Assembly: GCA_036768485.1 (NCBI GenBank)
Contig: JAVLUZ010000208.1
Location: forward strand, 1,055,529 to 1,119,528
Direction of reading: 5' to 3'
Length of the DNA stretch: 64,000 bases
DNA from: Mermis nigrescens
Lineage: Eukaryota; Nematoda; Enoplea; Mermithida; Mermithidae
This document shows positions 10,875 to 18,735 of the stretch, one piece after another (within the stretch, counting starts at the first letter, position 1; each line of letters begins with the position of its first letter). A model generated the notes under the pieces. The model saw nothing but the letters and a program-made list of their open reading frames with translations. It was not told the origin of the DNA and ran no database searches. Both the position numbers and the translations under genes were made by a program.

Positions 10875-11201
10875 ATGTCTTCACCCGGTGAACTAAGCGT
10901 ACCATCATTTTGTCCGAAAGCTTATTGAAAAAGCTAACAATCGCTACTTGAGCGTCAGGAATGTTCAAAGCATAGGCTCCTGTTTCTGGGGTTACATGAG
11001 CGATGCGTTTAAAGAGGAACAGCGCGAAATTGATAAACGCGAAGCGTTTTGGATTTTGCATTGAGACTGAAAGCAGCCATTTTAAACAAAGATGTTGATT
11101 CTTTGTGCGGCTTGTATCTGGTTTTTGATCAAAATGGAAAGAACATGTGGGAAAACATGTATGATAACTGTATTTTGCAAGAAGTAGATCGTTTGTTGTG
11201 A
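10875..11201 (+). pseudogene. Conserved small Polinton gene (YHHFV family), broken
   Basis: After MSSPGEL the frame shifts into a stretch with YHHFVRKLIEKAN and SCFWGYMSDAFKEE, then shifts again to a final segment ending at TGA 11199. The outer Polinton has an open copy (27357-27608) with the same YHHFV.KL..KA and S.C.W...SD.FKE patterns, so this is a real gene family of about 100 residues. I know no function for it. No signal peptide or membrane segment is apparent. It stands between the zinc-ribbon gene and integrase in both elements. Confidence 0.55.
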
Positions 11202-11301
11202 ATTTACAGTAAAATGTGCGTTTTCGAAAAATGCAGGCTCCCTTGCTCTTAACCTCTACGTGGTGGGAGCCAGAAACGATCCATTTGATCGGCCAATAAG
11301 A

Positions 11302-11312
11302 GCATAAATATT
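11302..11312 (+). promoter_or_regulatory. TATA box GCATAAATATT, integrase gene
   Basis: Weaker variant of the box, 27 bases before the integrase ATG at 11339. Confidence 0.5.
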
Positions 11313-11338
11313 AAGGAATAAAATAAAGAAATGTAAAA

Positions 11339-12399
11339 ATGGATAAATTGTTGACAAAATTATATTATGACCCTCAAACTGGGTATACGGGGGCGAATCA
11401 ACTTATTGCTCGAGTGAAAAAGGTGCGCCCAGCTACAAAATTTGAAAAGGTAAAAGCATGGTTGGAAAAACAACCCACGTATACACTACACAAACCTGCA
11501 AAGAAACATTATTCACGTAACAAGGTAATCGTTAGCGGGGTTGATGAGCAGTGGCAAGCAGATTTGGTTAATCTGCAATCGTTAGCCGACCACAATCATA
11601 ATTTTAAGTACCAACTCAATTGTATTGATATTTTCTCAAAGTACGCATGGTCAGTGCCACTTAAAACAAAAACTGGTAAAGAAATTATTGCATCTTTTCA
11701 GAAAATTTTCAAATCGTTCGGGCCGTAAACCATATGAACTGCAAATGGATCAGGGAACTGAGTTTACAAACAAGGAATTTCAGCAATTTTTGAAATCTCA
11801 ATTTATTGACTTTTTCACGACCAAAAGCGAAATGAAAGCTAGTATTGTTGAGTGGTTTAATCGTACGCTTAAGGAACGCATGTGGCGGTATTTCACTAAA
11901 AAGAATACATTTAAATATATTGACATTTTGCCCGATTTGCTTGAAAATTATAATAATTCTTTTCATAGGACCATTGGTACATTCCCTGCTAATGTTACCT
12001 ATAAAAACGAAAGAGAAATTTTGAACAAAGCATTCAGAATTGATAAACCGAACGTTGTTTTTTAAATTTGAAATTGGTGATAAAGTTCGTATAAGTAAAG
12101 TGAAACGCACAATCGAAAAAGGATTCTGGCCCAACTGGACCAAAGAATATTTCATTGTTAAGGAGAGGTTTGCTCGCACACCACCCATTTATACTCTCGA
12201 AGATCAAAAGGGGGAAAAATTAGAGGGTGTTTTCTACGAAACCGAGTTGCAGAAAATTATTTCAAAATCAGATGATTTATTTGTGATTGAAAAAAATTAT
12301 AAAAATTCGTAAAAAGGCAAGAAAACTGATTATTTGGTGCGCTGGAGAGGTTACCCGCCTAAATTTGACTCGTGGGTTTCTGATATTGTAAAGCTATAA
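11339..12399 (+). pseudogene. Polinton integrase (rve family) with C-terminal chromodomain, broken
   Basis: A retroviral-type DDE integrase that would join element ends to host DNA and generate the 6-bp duplications. The first frame (129 codons) includes the first catalytic Asp (residue 75, QADL). A one-base frameshift near 11722 leads to the second Asp (QMDQGTEF, codon 11748-11750) and the catalytic Glu (codon 11850-11852) before NRTLKERM. A second frameshift lies near 12050. A chromodomain follows (DYLVRWRGYPPKFDSW), interrupted by an in-frame TAA at 12310 and ending at TAA 12397. All catalytic residues are present, but the gene cannot make one protein as it stands. The terminal stop lies inside the next TATA box. 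Confidence 0.85.
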
Positions 12400-12404
12400 A
12401 TAGT
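12394..12404 (+). promoter_or_regulatory. TATA box CTATAAATAGT overlapping integrase stop
   Basis: The stop codon TAA (12397-12399) is part of the box. The ATG of the next small gene is at 12427. The outer integrase relic has the same overlap (28782-28793). Confidence 0.65.
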
Positions 12405-12426
12405 AAGTTAAATCTTAAGATCAAAA

Positions 12427-12631
12427 ATGGTGTCTATTGGTCAGTGTTTTTTCAATCATATTCTACATTGTTTATCACAATACGCATTTGTCTAATGATG
12501 CCATTGGTGATTATTTTTGGCCAAAAATGAGCAACCAGTATAGGCAAACATTGCTTAAATTTGATGATCATGCTATTTTGAGCTTCTCAAAGTTTATCAG
12601 AGCCGAACCTCCACACAAAAATCATTCATGA
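12427..12631 (+). pseudogene. Small conserved Polinton gene downstream of integrase, frameshifted
   Basis: The ATG frame ends after about 22 codons. The homologous 50-codon gene of the outer Polinton (28821-28973) is open, and the comparison shows a 2-base deletion here near 12483. The conserved part includes LSNDAIGDYFWPKMSNQYRQ. Function unknown. Confidence 0.5.
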
Positions 12632-13392
12632 ACAATCAGTATTGATCTAAAAATTTGCAAAGTTTGGAATATTTTTTGTAAAGTTTGGAATATTTTTGTA
12701 AAGTTTGGGATATTTTTTGTAAAGTTTGGAATATTTTTTGTAAAGTTTGGAATATTTTTTGTAAAATTTGGGAATAATTTTACATGCTTAAGCATAGTAC
12801 TTTTGTAAAGTTTGGAATATTTTTTGTTGAGTTTGGAATATTTTTTGCTAAAGTTTGGAATATTTTTTGTAAAGTTTGGAATATTTTTTGTAAAGTTTGG
12901 CATTGTCAAAACTATTTTATATGCTCTGTGCAACTCATGCTCCTGTTTTGCACCTGTAAGGATCAATTTTCCGCTTGTGAACAGCAAAAATGTTATATTT
13001 CTGAATTTGTATATTAAGCCAGGAAACAATTCCACTTCATACATGCATTTTCTTTTCACCAGCTCATAAAATTCGCAAAGATTAATGCGGAACCCTAAAT
13101 TAGCAGAGCCTACAAACATATGGGGTTTCACCTTTGAATCATCACTCCTAGCATTTAATGCATCTACAGCTGCTTTTATAGCACTTTCACCATCTTTCAC
13201 TGTTTTGGCTCCAACACATACAATTTTACCTGATTTGAAAATCAGTAATGTTGCCTGAGGTAGTCGAAATACAATTCCTGGAAATCTCAAATAATTGTAT
13301 TGTGCAGTCTTTGGTAATTTCTGGTATATTTCTTCGAGGTTAAGCGTATGGGGCAGTGCTGTAGTCAGTAAAATATTTTGTATAGTCACCAT
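12622..13392 (-). CDS. TATA-binding protein (TBP) homologue encoded by the Polinton
   Basis: 256 codons from ATG 13392, chosen because it is 28 bases from a - strand TATA box and because upstream Mets overlap the divergent ATPase gene. Residues 1-162 form the TBP core: repeat 1 (about 2-80) with RFPGIVFRL and LLIFKSGKIVCVGAK, and repeat 2 (about 92-162) with YEVELFPGLIYK and LLFTSGKLILTGAK. These are the diagnostic TBP motifs. Phe37, 52, 123 and 138 occupy the four DNA-intercalating positions. Residues from about 163 to the stop translate a minisatellite, so the natural C-terminus is overwritten or extended. The coding region is intronless and lies between integrase and ATPase. It presumably binds the TATAAATA boxes of this element. 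TBP homologues are known in some giant viruses; I know of none in Polintons. Confidence 0.88.
   Translation of the reverse strand: MVTIQNILLTTALPHTLNLEEIYQKLPKTAQYNYLRFPGIVFRLPQATLLIFKSGKIVCVGAKTVKDGESAIKAAVDALNARSDDSKVKPHMFVGSANLGFRINLCEFYELVKRKCMYEVELFPGLIYKFRNITFLLFTSGKLILTGAKQEHELHRAYKIVLTMPNFTKNIPNFTKNIPNFSKKYSKLNKKYSKLYKSTMLKHVKLFPNFTKNIPNFTKNIPNFTKNIPNFTKIFQTLQKIFQTLQIFRSILIVHE
12655..12905. repeat. Minisatellite, unit about 21 bp (GTAAAGTTTGGAATATTTTT)
   Basis: About ten diverged units, with a non-repeat interruption at about 12770-12805. It covers the 3' end of the TBP-like frame. The same unit family occurs in both arms of the middle element. Confidence 0.85.
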
Positions 13393-13395
13393 TTT

Positions 13396-13407
13396 TCTAT
13401 AAATACT
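13396..13407 (+). promoter_or_regulatory. TATA box TCTATAAATACT, ATPase gene
   Basis: Exact consensus, 31 bases before the ATPase ATG (13439). It lies in a 46-bp divergent intergenic region shared with the TBP gene promoter. Confidence 0.8.
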
Positions 13408-13419
13408 TCCTGATAAACT

Positions 13420-13431
13420 TATATTTATACC
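13420..13431 (-). promoter_or_regulatory. TATA box of the TBP-like gene
   Basis: On the - strand GGTATAAATATA, 28 bases before the TBP ATG (13392). If the product binds such boxes, the gene could regulate itself. Confidence 0.65.
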
Positions 13432-13438
13432 TAAAACC

Positions 13439-14101
13439 ATGATGTTCCAACATCCTTTCACCTGCCTTGTTTCAGGACCAACAAAGTCAGGCAAAACAAC
13501 ATTTGTCAAGCGATTAATTGAGAATAGAGCATGCCTGATTGATACTAAAATTAAAAAGATTTGGTGGTGCTTCGCAGAAAATCAGCCTCTTTATAAAAAA
13601 TTAAATGATGTTTCATTCATAGAAGGGCTTCCTGATTTTAATTACCTAAAACAATTTAGTCATGTGCCTCAACTTTTGATTCTCGATGATCTTATGCAAC
13701 AGAGCAAGGGTAATGCCCAGATTGTGCAACTTTTTACAAGGAGTTGTCATCATTGGAACATTAGCATTATACACATTGTTCAAAACGTTTTCTTTGATGG
13801 TCTAAGAACTTCACGCATCAACTCTGATTATATAGTTTTATTCAAACACCCTGCTGATCAGTTACAGGCACAAATGCTTTCCAGACAGCTCTATCCTGCC
13901 AACGCTAAATATTTTCTAGAAGCTTATTCTGATGCTACTTCTCAGCCACATGGTTACCTTTTAATTGATCTAACTCAAAATGCTAGAGATGAGCTGAGGC
14001 TTAAAACAAATATTTTTAGCAGGCATCCAACTGTTTATATGCAGAAATCTATAAATACTAGTAGAGATATTGTGACAAAAAAATGGGTAAAGAACGATTA
14101 A
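13439..14101 (+). CDS. DNA-packaging ATPase (FtsK/HerA, A32-like)
   Basis: Intact, 220 residues. Walker A GPTKSGKT is at 13-20 and Walker B LLILDD at 79-84, followed by a QLFTRSCHHWNISIIHIVQN segment typical of this family. In Polintons and related viruses this motor is thought to pump the genome into the capsid. The length is normal for Polinton ATPases. The ATG follows a consensus TATA box by 31 bases. The 3' end contains the TATA box of the next gene (14048) and overlaps that gene by 19 bases. The outer Polinton has a broken copy (29203-29696). Confidence 0.93.
   Translation: MMFQHPFTCLVSGPTKSGKTTFVKRLIENRACLIDTKIKKIWWCFAENQPLYKKLNDVSFIEGLPDFNYLKQFSHVPQLLILDDLMQQSKGNAQIVQLFTRSCHHWNISIIHIVQNVFFDGLRTSRINSDYIVLFKHPADQLQAQMLSRQLYPANAKYFLEAYSDATSQPHGYLLIDLTQNARDELRLKTNIFSRHPTVYMQKSINTSRDIVTKKWVKND
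14048..14059 (+). promoter_or_regulatory. TATA box TCTATAAATACT inside the ATPase gene
   Basis: Exact consensus, coding as SINT within the ATPase C-terminus. It is 24 bases before the ATG at 14083. Confidence 0.75.
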
Positions 14102-14433
14102 CACGCAATATTGGTTGTTTACATCTCCTAAGTCAAGCAAAAAAACCTCAAAGAACCGCTATTATAAATACTGCCAGCAAAGATCAAATCCTTTGTCTCT
14201 GTGACTGTGCAAACAACTTTCTGAATGGTAATATTCCTTTCGATAAAAAGGATATAAATAAACTTCGAAGATATCAGAATCAAATTAGATACCTGGCAAA
14301 CAATAAGCAGGCGACTACAAAACAAAAGAAAGATATTATAATACAGGAAGGTGGTTTTCTTCCTCTTTTACTTACTCCCATACTTACAATAGCTGGTAGT
14401 TTATTAGCTGATGCAATAGCTGGTAGAAAATGA
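14083..14433 (+). CDS. Small basic virion-core-type protein (adenovirus pX-like)
   Basis: 116 residues: a Lys/Arg-rich N-terminal half, a central CLCDCANNFLNGNIPF segment, and a C-terminal IIQEGGFLPLLLTPILTIAG hydrophobic stretch. This layout (basic domain, then a Q-x-GGFL...LL.PIL tail) recurs in Polintons and in related adintovirus-type elements, where a virion-core or pX-like role has been proposed. I place it from family memory; the role is inference. It overlaps the next gene by the ATGA arrangement (start 14430, stop 14431-14433), which suggests translation from one transcript. Confidence 0.7.
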   Translation: MGKERLTRNIGCLHLLSQAKKPQRTAIINTASKDQILCLCDCANNFLNGNIPFDKKDINKLRRYQNQIRYLANNKQATTKQKKDIIIQEGGFLPLLLTPILTIAGSLLADAIAGRK

Positions 14434-14995
14434 AACATACTGAAAAAATGATTCTTATACCCGCTGAAATCAGCGAGCGGACTAAACCTATTGATGTTGT
14501 GCTAGATTCCTTGGATAATGAATTGCAAAAAGTTTTGCATAGCAAACGTATAGCTCCTGAAATAAAACTCATGAAATACAATCAGGTGCTTAACAGATTT
14601 AAACGACTATATGAACAAAAGCAGCAGCCATATAGAGCTAGTATAGTTGACAATACAAAGAATGCATTGAGTGATGAAGATGTGCTTGTTGGTATGCCAA
14701 AAATCAGATCCCAAAGGCAAAACTCCTTCTTCACTACATTCGTACAAACCCATTTATTGAAATTGAGCCTAATGGTGAGCTTGTGATAGATGGCAATAGA
14801 ATTGAAGGCTCAAACATTACAGATTTAGTTAATGATCTTGCACGTGAGCGTAAGAAAATAAGCAGGCACCCTGGCACAAAAGAATTGCTGAAAGTGTTTA
14901 ATCGTACAAATGTTCCACTGGAAAGTATAGTAAATAGACAAGGTAAGGAGATTTTTGCTGCAGGTGGGGAATTCGACTGGGATGAAAGTCTATAA
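14430..14995 (+). pseudogene. Conserved Polinton protein of unknown function, one frameshift
   Basis: The first frame (14430-14786) starts MKHTEKMILIPAEISERTKP. The second frame carries the rest, including GSNITDLVNDLARERKK, and ends DWDESL at TAA 14993. Homologous Polinton proteins contain both parts in one chain, so a single-base change near 14710 has broken the gene, or the sequence has an error. The frames overlap, so ribosomal frameshifting cannot be excluded. The stop is inside the next TATA box. No enzyme motif seen. Confidence 0.6.
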
Positions 14996-15000
14996 ATACT
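14989..15000 (+). promoter_or_regulatory. TATA box TCTATAAATACT overlapping a stop codon
   Basis: Exact consensus. Bases 14993-14995 are the stop of the preceding gene. The next ATG (15037) is 37 bases downstream. Confidence 0.8.
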
Positions 15001-15036
15001 TATCACATATAATTTATTCAAAACAAAATTACAAAA

Positions 15037-15486
15037 ATGCACGTTCAATTCAATCCTAACGATTACAACATTTGGTTGGACTACTACACAGGGCAGGCTG
15101 CCCAAACAGGCTATGGGTTGGAAGGGTATAAAGGCATCCCATACCAGCGGGGCGTAGGTCTTGGCAGTTTTTTCCGTTCGCTTTTTAGAATGGCAGTCCC
15201 AGTTTTGCAGTCAATTGGTAAGCGAGTTGGAAAACATGCTCTAGTTGCAGGTTCAAACATAGCGTCTGATTTGGCCCAGGGAAAACCGCTTTTTGAGTCT
15301 ACTAAAGAACACTCAAAGCGAGAAGCTGCTCAATTGTTTGATGAAGCCTCTCATGCCCTTCAGCAGCAGCAAGGAGAGGGTCTTGGTAGCCGCCCAAAGT
15401 CTATAAATACTAGCATGATAGATGCTTTTTCAAAACAAAAAAATGGCTCTCGTAAACGGAAAATCTATCCCCAGTACCAAGACTGA
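15037..15486 (+). CDS. Capsid-associated Polinton protein (pVI-like candidate)
   Basis: 149 residues. It has an N-terminal YNIWLDYYTGQA segment, then GYKGIPYQRGVGLGSFFRSLFR, which is Gly-rich and followed by an amphipathic stretch, then GKRVGKHALVAGSNIASD and a Gln-rich and Lys/Arg-rich C-terminus. Proteins with this pattern sit just before the major capsid gene in many Polintons. A membrane-active, protease-processed pVI-like role is a suggestion only. It overlaps the capsid gene by 44 bases from ATG 15443. Intact. The consensus TATA box of the capsid gene lies inside it. Confidence 0.7.
   Translation: MHVQFNPNDYNIWLDYYTGQAAQTGYGLEGYKGIPYQRGVGLGSFFRSLFRMAVPVLQSIGKRVGKHALVAGSNIASDLAQGKPLFESTKEHSKREAAQLFDEASHALQQQQGEGLGSRPKSINTSMIDAFSKQKNGSRKRKIYPQYQD
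15400..15411 (+). promoter_or_regulatory. TATA box TCTATAAATACT, major capsid gene
   Basis: Exact consensus within the preceding coding sequence (read there as SINT). The chosen capsid ATG (15443) is 31 bases downstream; this spacing favours 15443 over 15422. Confidence 0.78.
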
Positions 15487-16735
15487 ACTGGACCTTTTTA
15501 CGGTCCCTCCTACTCAAGTAGTGATAAAGCGTGGTTTTTGGCATGAAATTCAACCTACAAATCCTATTACTAATGAGGGACCATATGAATTTAGAGTACC
15601 TCCTGATCCACATTACATTCAGCTCAATAAAAACTACATTTACATGCTACTGAGAATCAAAAAACCAGTAGTTGCTGCTGGAGCAGCAGTGCCTGACTAT
15701 GCGCCTATCAATCTTATTGGTAAGACTTTCTTTAAGCAGGTAAAATGCTTTTTAGGAGGCAAATTAGTTTTTGACAGCTCTGATAAATATGCATATAGAT
15801 CGTATTTTGAAACCGAATTAAATTATGGGTATGATGCCAAGCATTCGCATTTGCAATCTGCGCTGTACTTTCACGAAGGTGGAAGTGATGTTGACACAAA
15901 AGACAATGAAGCTTTCAAAAAACGTTCAAAAATGTTCAAAGATGAAAATGTTGTGGAAGTTGCGGCCCCACTGCACATTGACATGTTCTTGCAAGACAGA
16001 TATTTAGTTAATTTTACCGATTTCCGCCTAGAATTACACAGAAATAATAATGCATTTGTTTTGCAGTGCTTTGAGGATGTCAGCCTTGACTTGAAAGTCT
16101 CACAAATGAAATTTTTTATTCGAAAAGTTGAGGTTTTGGACACTGTGAATTTAGCTCTTGAGCAAACAATGCTTTCCTATACAGCAAAATATCCCATAAG
16201 GAGAGTAGCTTTGACTAATTTGCACATTTCAAATCCTGCTAGAGAAACGCCCAATTATACATTGTTTACTGGTCAGCTGCCTAGGCGTATAGTGTTTGCT
16301 TGTGTTGAAGGCAGTGCTTATCGAGGCAATCTAGCAAAATCGCCTTTCAACTTCAAACCGTTCAGCATAAATGATGTAAAAGTAACGTGTGGAGGTATAA
16401 CGTATCCTGCTTACCCACTCAGCATTTCATTTAAACATGACAGGTACTTGCAAGCCTATACTCAGATGTTTGATGCATTAGATATTGGGCATGAAGGTAA
16501 TTTTATTAGCAGAGAAGATTTTAAAACAAGTCACTGCTTCTTTGTGTTCGATTTGACTCCTGATGCGGATGATGGAGGACACTGGGACCTAGTTCGTGAA
16601 GGAACAACAAGCATCGCTGTTAGGTTTTCTGAGAATTTGCCCGATTCTGGCATTGAAATCATTATATATGCTGAATTTGATAACTTAATAATGATTGATA
16701 AAAACCGAAACACGTTTCATGACTATGATGCATAA
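15443..16735 (+). CDS. Major capsid protein (double jelly-roll)
   Basis: Intact, 430 residues from the ATG at 15443 (an earlier in-frame ATG at 15422 is closer to the TATA box than seems likely). It matches the Polinton major capsid family: an N-terminal TELDLFTVPPTQVVIKRG segment, then YAYRSYFETELNYG after the first barrel strand region, and a C-terminal AEFDNLIMIDKNR ending. The length is normal. It would form the hexameric shell units. It is followed after 2 bases by the protease gene, and the order capsid, protease, penton-like is compact. Preservation of this frame contrasts with the broken integrase. Confidence 0.92.
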   Translation: MALVNGKSIPSTKTELDLFTVPPTQVVIKRGFWHEIQPTNPITNEGPYEFRVPPDPHYIQLNKNYIYMLLRIKKPVVAAGAAVPDYAPINLIGKTFFKQVKCFLGGKLVFDSSDKYAYRSYFETELNYGYDAKHSHLQSALYFHEGGSDVDTKDNEAFKKRSKMFKDENVVEVAAPLHIDMFLQDRYLVNFTDFRLELHRNNNAFVLQCFEDVSLDLKVSQMKFFIRKVEVLDTVNLALEQTMLSYTAKYPIRRVALTNLHISNPARETPNYTLFTGQLPRRIVFACVEGSAYRGNLAKSPFNFKPFSINDVKVTCGGITYPAYPLSISFKHDRYLQAYTQMFDALDIGHEGNFISREDFKTSHCFFVFDLTPDADDGGHWDLVREGTTSIAVRFSENLPDSGIEIIIYAEFDNLIMIDKNRNTFHDYDA

Positions 16736-16737
16736 AC

Positions 16738-17154
16738 ATGAACACTATTGAAATATTCAAAATTCTCAAACATAATAATACATTTGCAGGCGTTTTCCCA
16801 ATAGATCGTCTGCCACCTATAAGAACCTACCCTGCGGCTCTAGTTGTAAATTTGGACCCCAGTGAGGAACCAGGATCACACTGGATCGCAATTTATTTTC
16901 AAAATAAGAAGCATTGCAACTATTTTGACAGCTATGGCTTAGAACCACCTGTGCAATTGCATAAATACATTTCTGATAATGCGCTCTCATTTACATACAA
17001 TAATATGCGAGTACAAGAGCTTTTCTCAATCAGCTGTGGTCATATGTGTATCTACTTTTTGGTCTGCATGAGCAAAGGCATAAGTTTCACAAACATTGTT
17101 CTATCTATGCTCAGTGAAAAAATTTATAAATATTTCAATAAACTAAGGTTATAA
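16738..17154 (+). CDS. Adenovirus-type cysteine protease (maturation protease)
   Basis: Intact, 138 residues. The catalytic set of the adenain/Ulp1 fold is visible: His48 (GSHWIAIYF), Asp64 (YFDSYG), Gln93 and Cys100 (SISCGHMC), with the Gln-to-Cys distance of seven residues as in adenain. It is expected to process capsid precursor proteins during virion maturation. It starts 2 bases after the capsid stop without a clear own TATA box, so it may be read from the capsid transcript. A TATA-like box for the next gene (17123) is inside its 3' end. Confidence 0.9.
   Translation: MNTIEIFKILKHNNTFAGVFPIDRLPPIRTYPAALVVNLDPSEEPGSHWIAIYFQNKKHCNYFDSYGLEPPVQLHKYISDNALSFTYNNMRVQELFSISCGHMCIYFLVCMSKGISFTNIVLSMLSEKIYKYFNKLRL
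17123..17134 (+). promoter_or_regulatory. TATA box TTTATAAATATT
   Basis: Variant box inside the protease 3' end, 24 bases before the ATG at 17158. Confidence 0.6.
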
Positions 17155-17157
17155 AAA

Positions 17158-17937
17158 ATGGATATGAAACAGTTTTACATAACGCTTCCGAGCAATTCAC
17201 AAGAAACAAATACTGCAGCCACATTTGTTACCAATCTGCCTAGACAAATCGCATTAACTGGCGACTGGGAGGTTGGGTTAGCTGAAATAATTTATGCAAA
17301 TACATGGCACAATGTTGCCGAGGAGCAGAATATGATACAGTTTTATGACATCAAAAACAATGTGCGACAAAAATTGCTTATTCCTCGAGCAAGATATTTA
17401 AATATACATGACCTCATCCAAACCATGAGGAATGGAATAAAAACGGTTAGCCAAATAGACAAATTTGATTACATGCAATATTTTGGCATAAAGTATGATG
17501 AAAATAGGAAATTTTGTAACTTAACAATCAATACTGAATATATTCAAAGTGTAAAGCTGACAAAGCATTTAATGTATATGCTAGGATTTCTAGAGAGCCA
17601 GCTTAGCAATATAGATTATACTGTAAAAAAAGAATTAAACATAGTTGCGCACCATTCACCCGACATGCTAGGTGGAATGCACAACTTTTAAGTATATTGC
17701 GATATAGTTGAGCCTCAAATCGTTGGAAATGTATTTGCACCGCTTCTGCAGGTTGTGAATATAGAAGGAAAATATATGGATATTGTTAATCACGCATATA
17801 TTAGTCCACATTATATACCTGTGCTCAAAAAATCATTCAATACCATTGAAGTGAACATTAAAAGTGATCAAGATAAACCTGTGCCTTTTGAATTTGGCAA
17901 AACAATTCTTAAAATGCATTTCAGGTATCGGCTATAA
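17158..17937 (+). pseudogene. Penton-like minor capsid protein with one in-frame stop
   Basis: A 259-codon frame interrupted only by TAA at codon 178 (17689-17691); both parts are otherwise open in the same frame. The start FYITLPSNSQETN and the LTGDWEVGLAEI motif are typical of the Polinton minor capsid (single jelly-roll, penton-like) protein. The C-terminal part has SPHYIPVLKKSFNTIEVNI and a FGKTILKMHFR ending. Either the gene is freshly inactivated or the stop is read through. The terminal stop (17935-17937) lies in a TATA-like GGCTATAAACA. Confidence 0.75.
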
Positions 17938-17940
17938 ACA

Positions 17941-18220
17941 TTTTATTTTCACACCTGCTTCGCCTGAACAGCGTATCCACCTTTGCCTTAGGCAGATACT
18001 TTTGGTCTAAGCTCAATGCTGAGTACAAACAAAGTTTAGTAGAAAATGATGCTGAGGCTATCAGCAATTTTTCCAAACTTGTCAAACAATGTTTCACTTT
18101 TCGTGATTTGCCTACCGTAGCTAATCTGTGGCAACATTTTAGTGAGCAAGCAAGAGAATATTATGCATCACAAACGATCATACAGCGGTGTAAAGTAGCG
18201 GTAGTGTCCCCCAACTGACT
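17941..18220 (+). pseudogene. Unidentified reading-frame remnant entering the right terminal repeat
   Basis: A + strand frame without ATG runs from about 17940 through 18119 into the repeat (LWQHFSEQAREYYASQT is coded inside the repeat) and ends near 18215. It may be the tail of a lost gene. Product not recognised. It means the present inner end of the terminal repeat contains former coding sequence. Confidence 0.4.
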
Positions 18221-18735
18221 CTGGGCCCCTAGCCTGAGCTGGCGTGCACACAATTCTTTCTGGGAGCATTGTAAAAAATTGGTATACTGTAGGTTGCGCG
18301 CTAAAATTTTGTACATACGATATACTTAACATATACTTAACATTTTTTGAAAATTTGAACAAAATCCAAGCATTGGTTCTTGAGTTATGCAAAAGTGTAA
18401 ACTAATGCTGGTATACTGTAGGCTGCGCGCTAAAAGTTTGTACATAGCATGTCTAACATATACCTAATATACTCTGAAAATTTGAGCCCGATCCGACCGC
18501 TGGTTCTTGACTTACGCCTCTTCAAAAATAACCCCAGGGTAATAACCCCCTGGGTTATTGCATCCCCCTCCCCCTGGGCCCCTGGCCCTGGGCTGGCGCG
18601 CACCCTCCTGGGCAGGCCCGGGCACGCCCAATTCTTGCGCCCTGAGAAAAGCCAGGGCGCAGATTTTAACGTCCTCGCCTATGCTATAACGCAGGCTATG
18701 TTATAGCATTGCTCCCTAGCCCACGCCTTACTACT
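18119..18735 (-). repeat. Inner Polinton right terminal inverted repeat
   Basis: Inverted match to 9192-9960, with two instead of three 130-bp units. It ends CCCACGCCTTACTACT, followed by the target duplication ATGGTT. Confidence 0.85.

Larger units (their letters stand above)
9192..18735. mobile_element. Inner Polinton (Maverick) element, 9544 bp
   Basis: Starts AGTACTTAGGCGTGGG and ends with the inverted counterpart CCCACGCCTTACTACT. It is flanked by a perfect 6-bp duplication ATGGTT (9186-9191 and 18736-18741). The opposite arm of the host palindrome contains the uninterrupted site (about 25848-25856), confirming both borders. It carries integrase, ATPase, major capsid, protease and penton-like genes, the Polinton hallmark set, plus a TBP-like gene. 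At 9.5 kb it is shorter than the usual 15-20 kb, mainly because most of PolB is gone. Confidence 0.95.

Noticed and set aside
11709..12188. 159-codon frame on the - strand
   Set aside because: Shadow of the integrase gene, whose + strand frames have catalytic motifs.
15422..15442. Earlier in-frame start for the major capsid protein
   Set aside because: Only 11 bases after the TATA box, so probably upstream of the transcription start. The ATG at 15443 has the 24-49 base spacing of the other genes.
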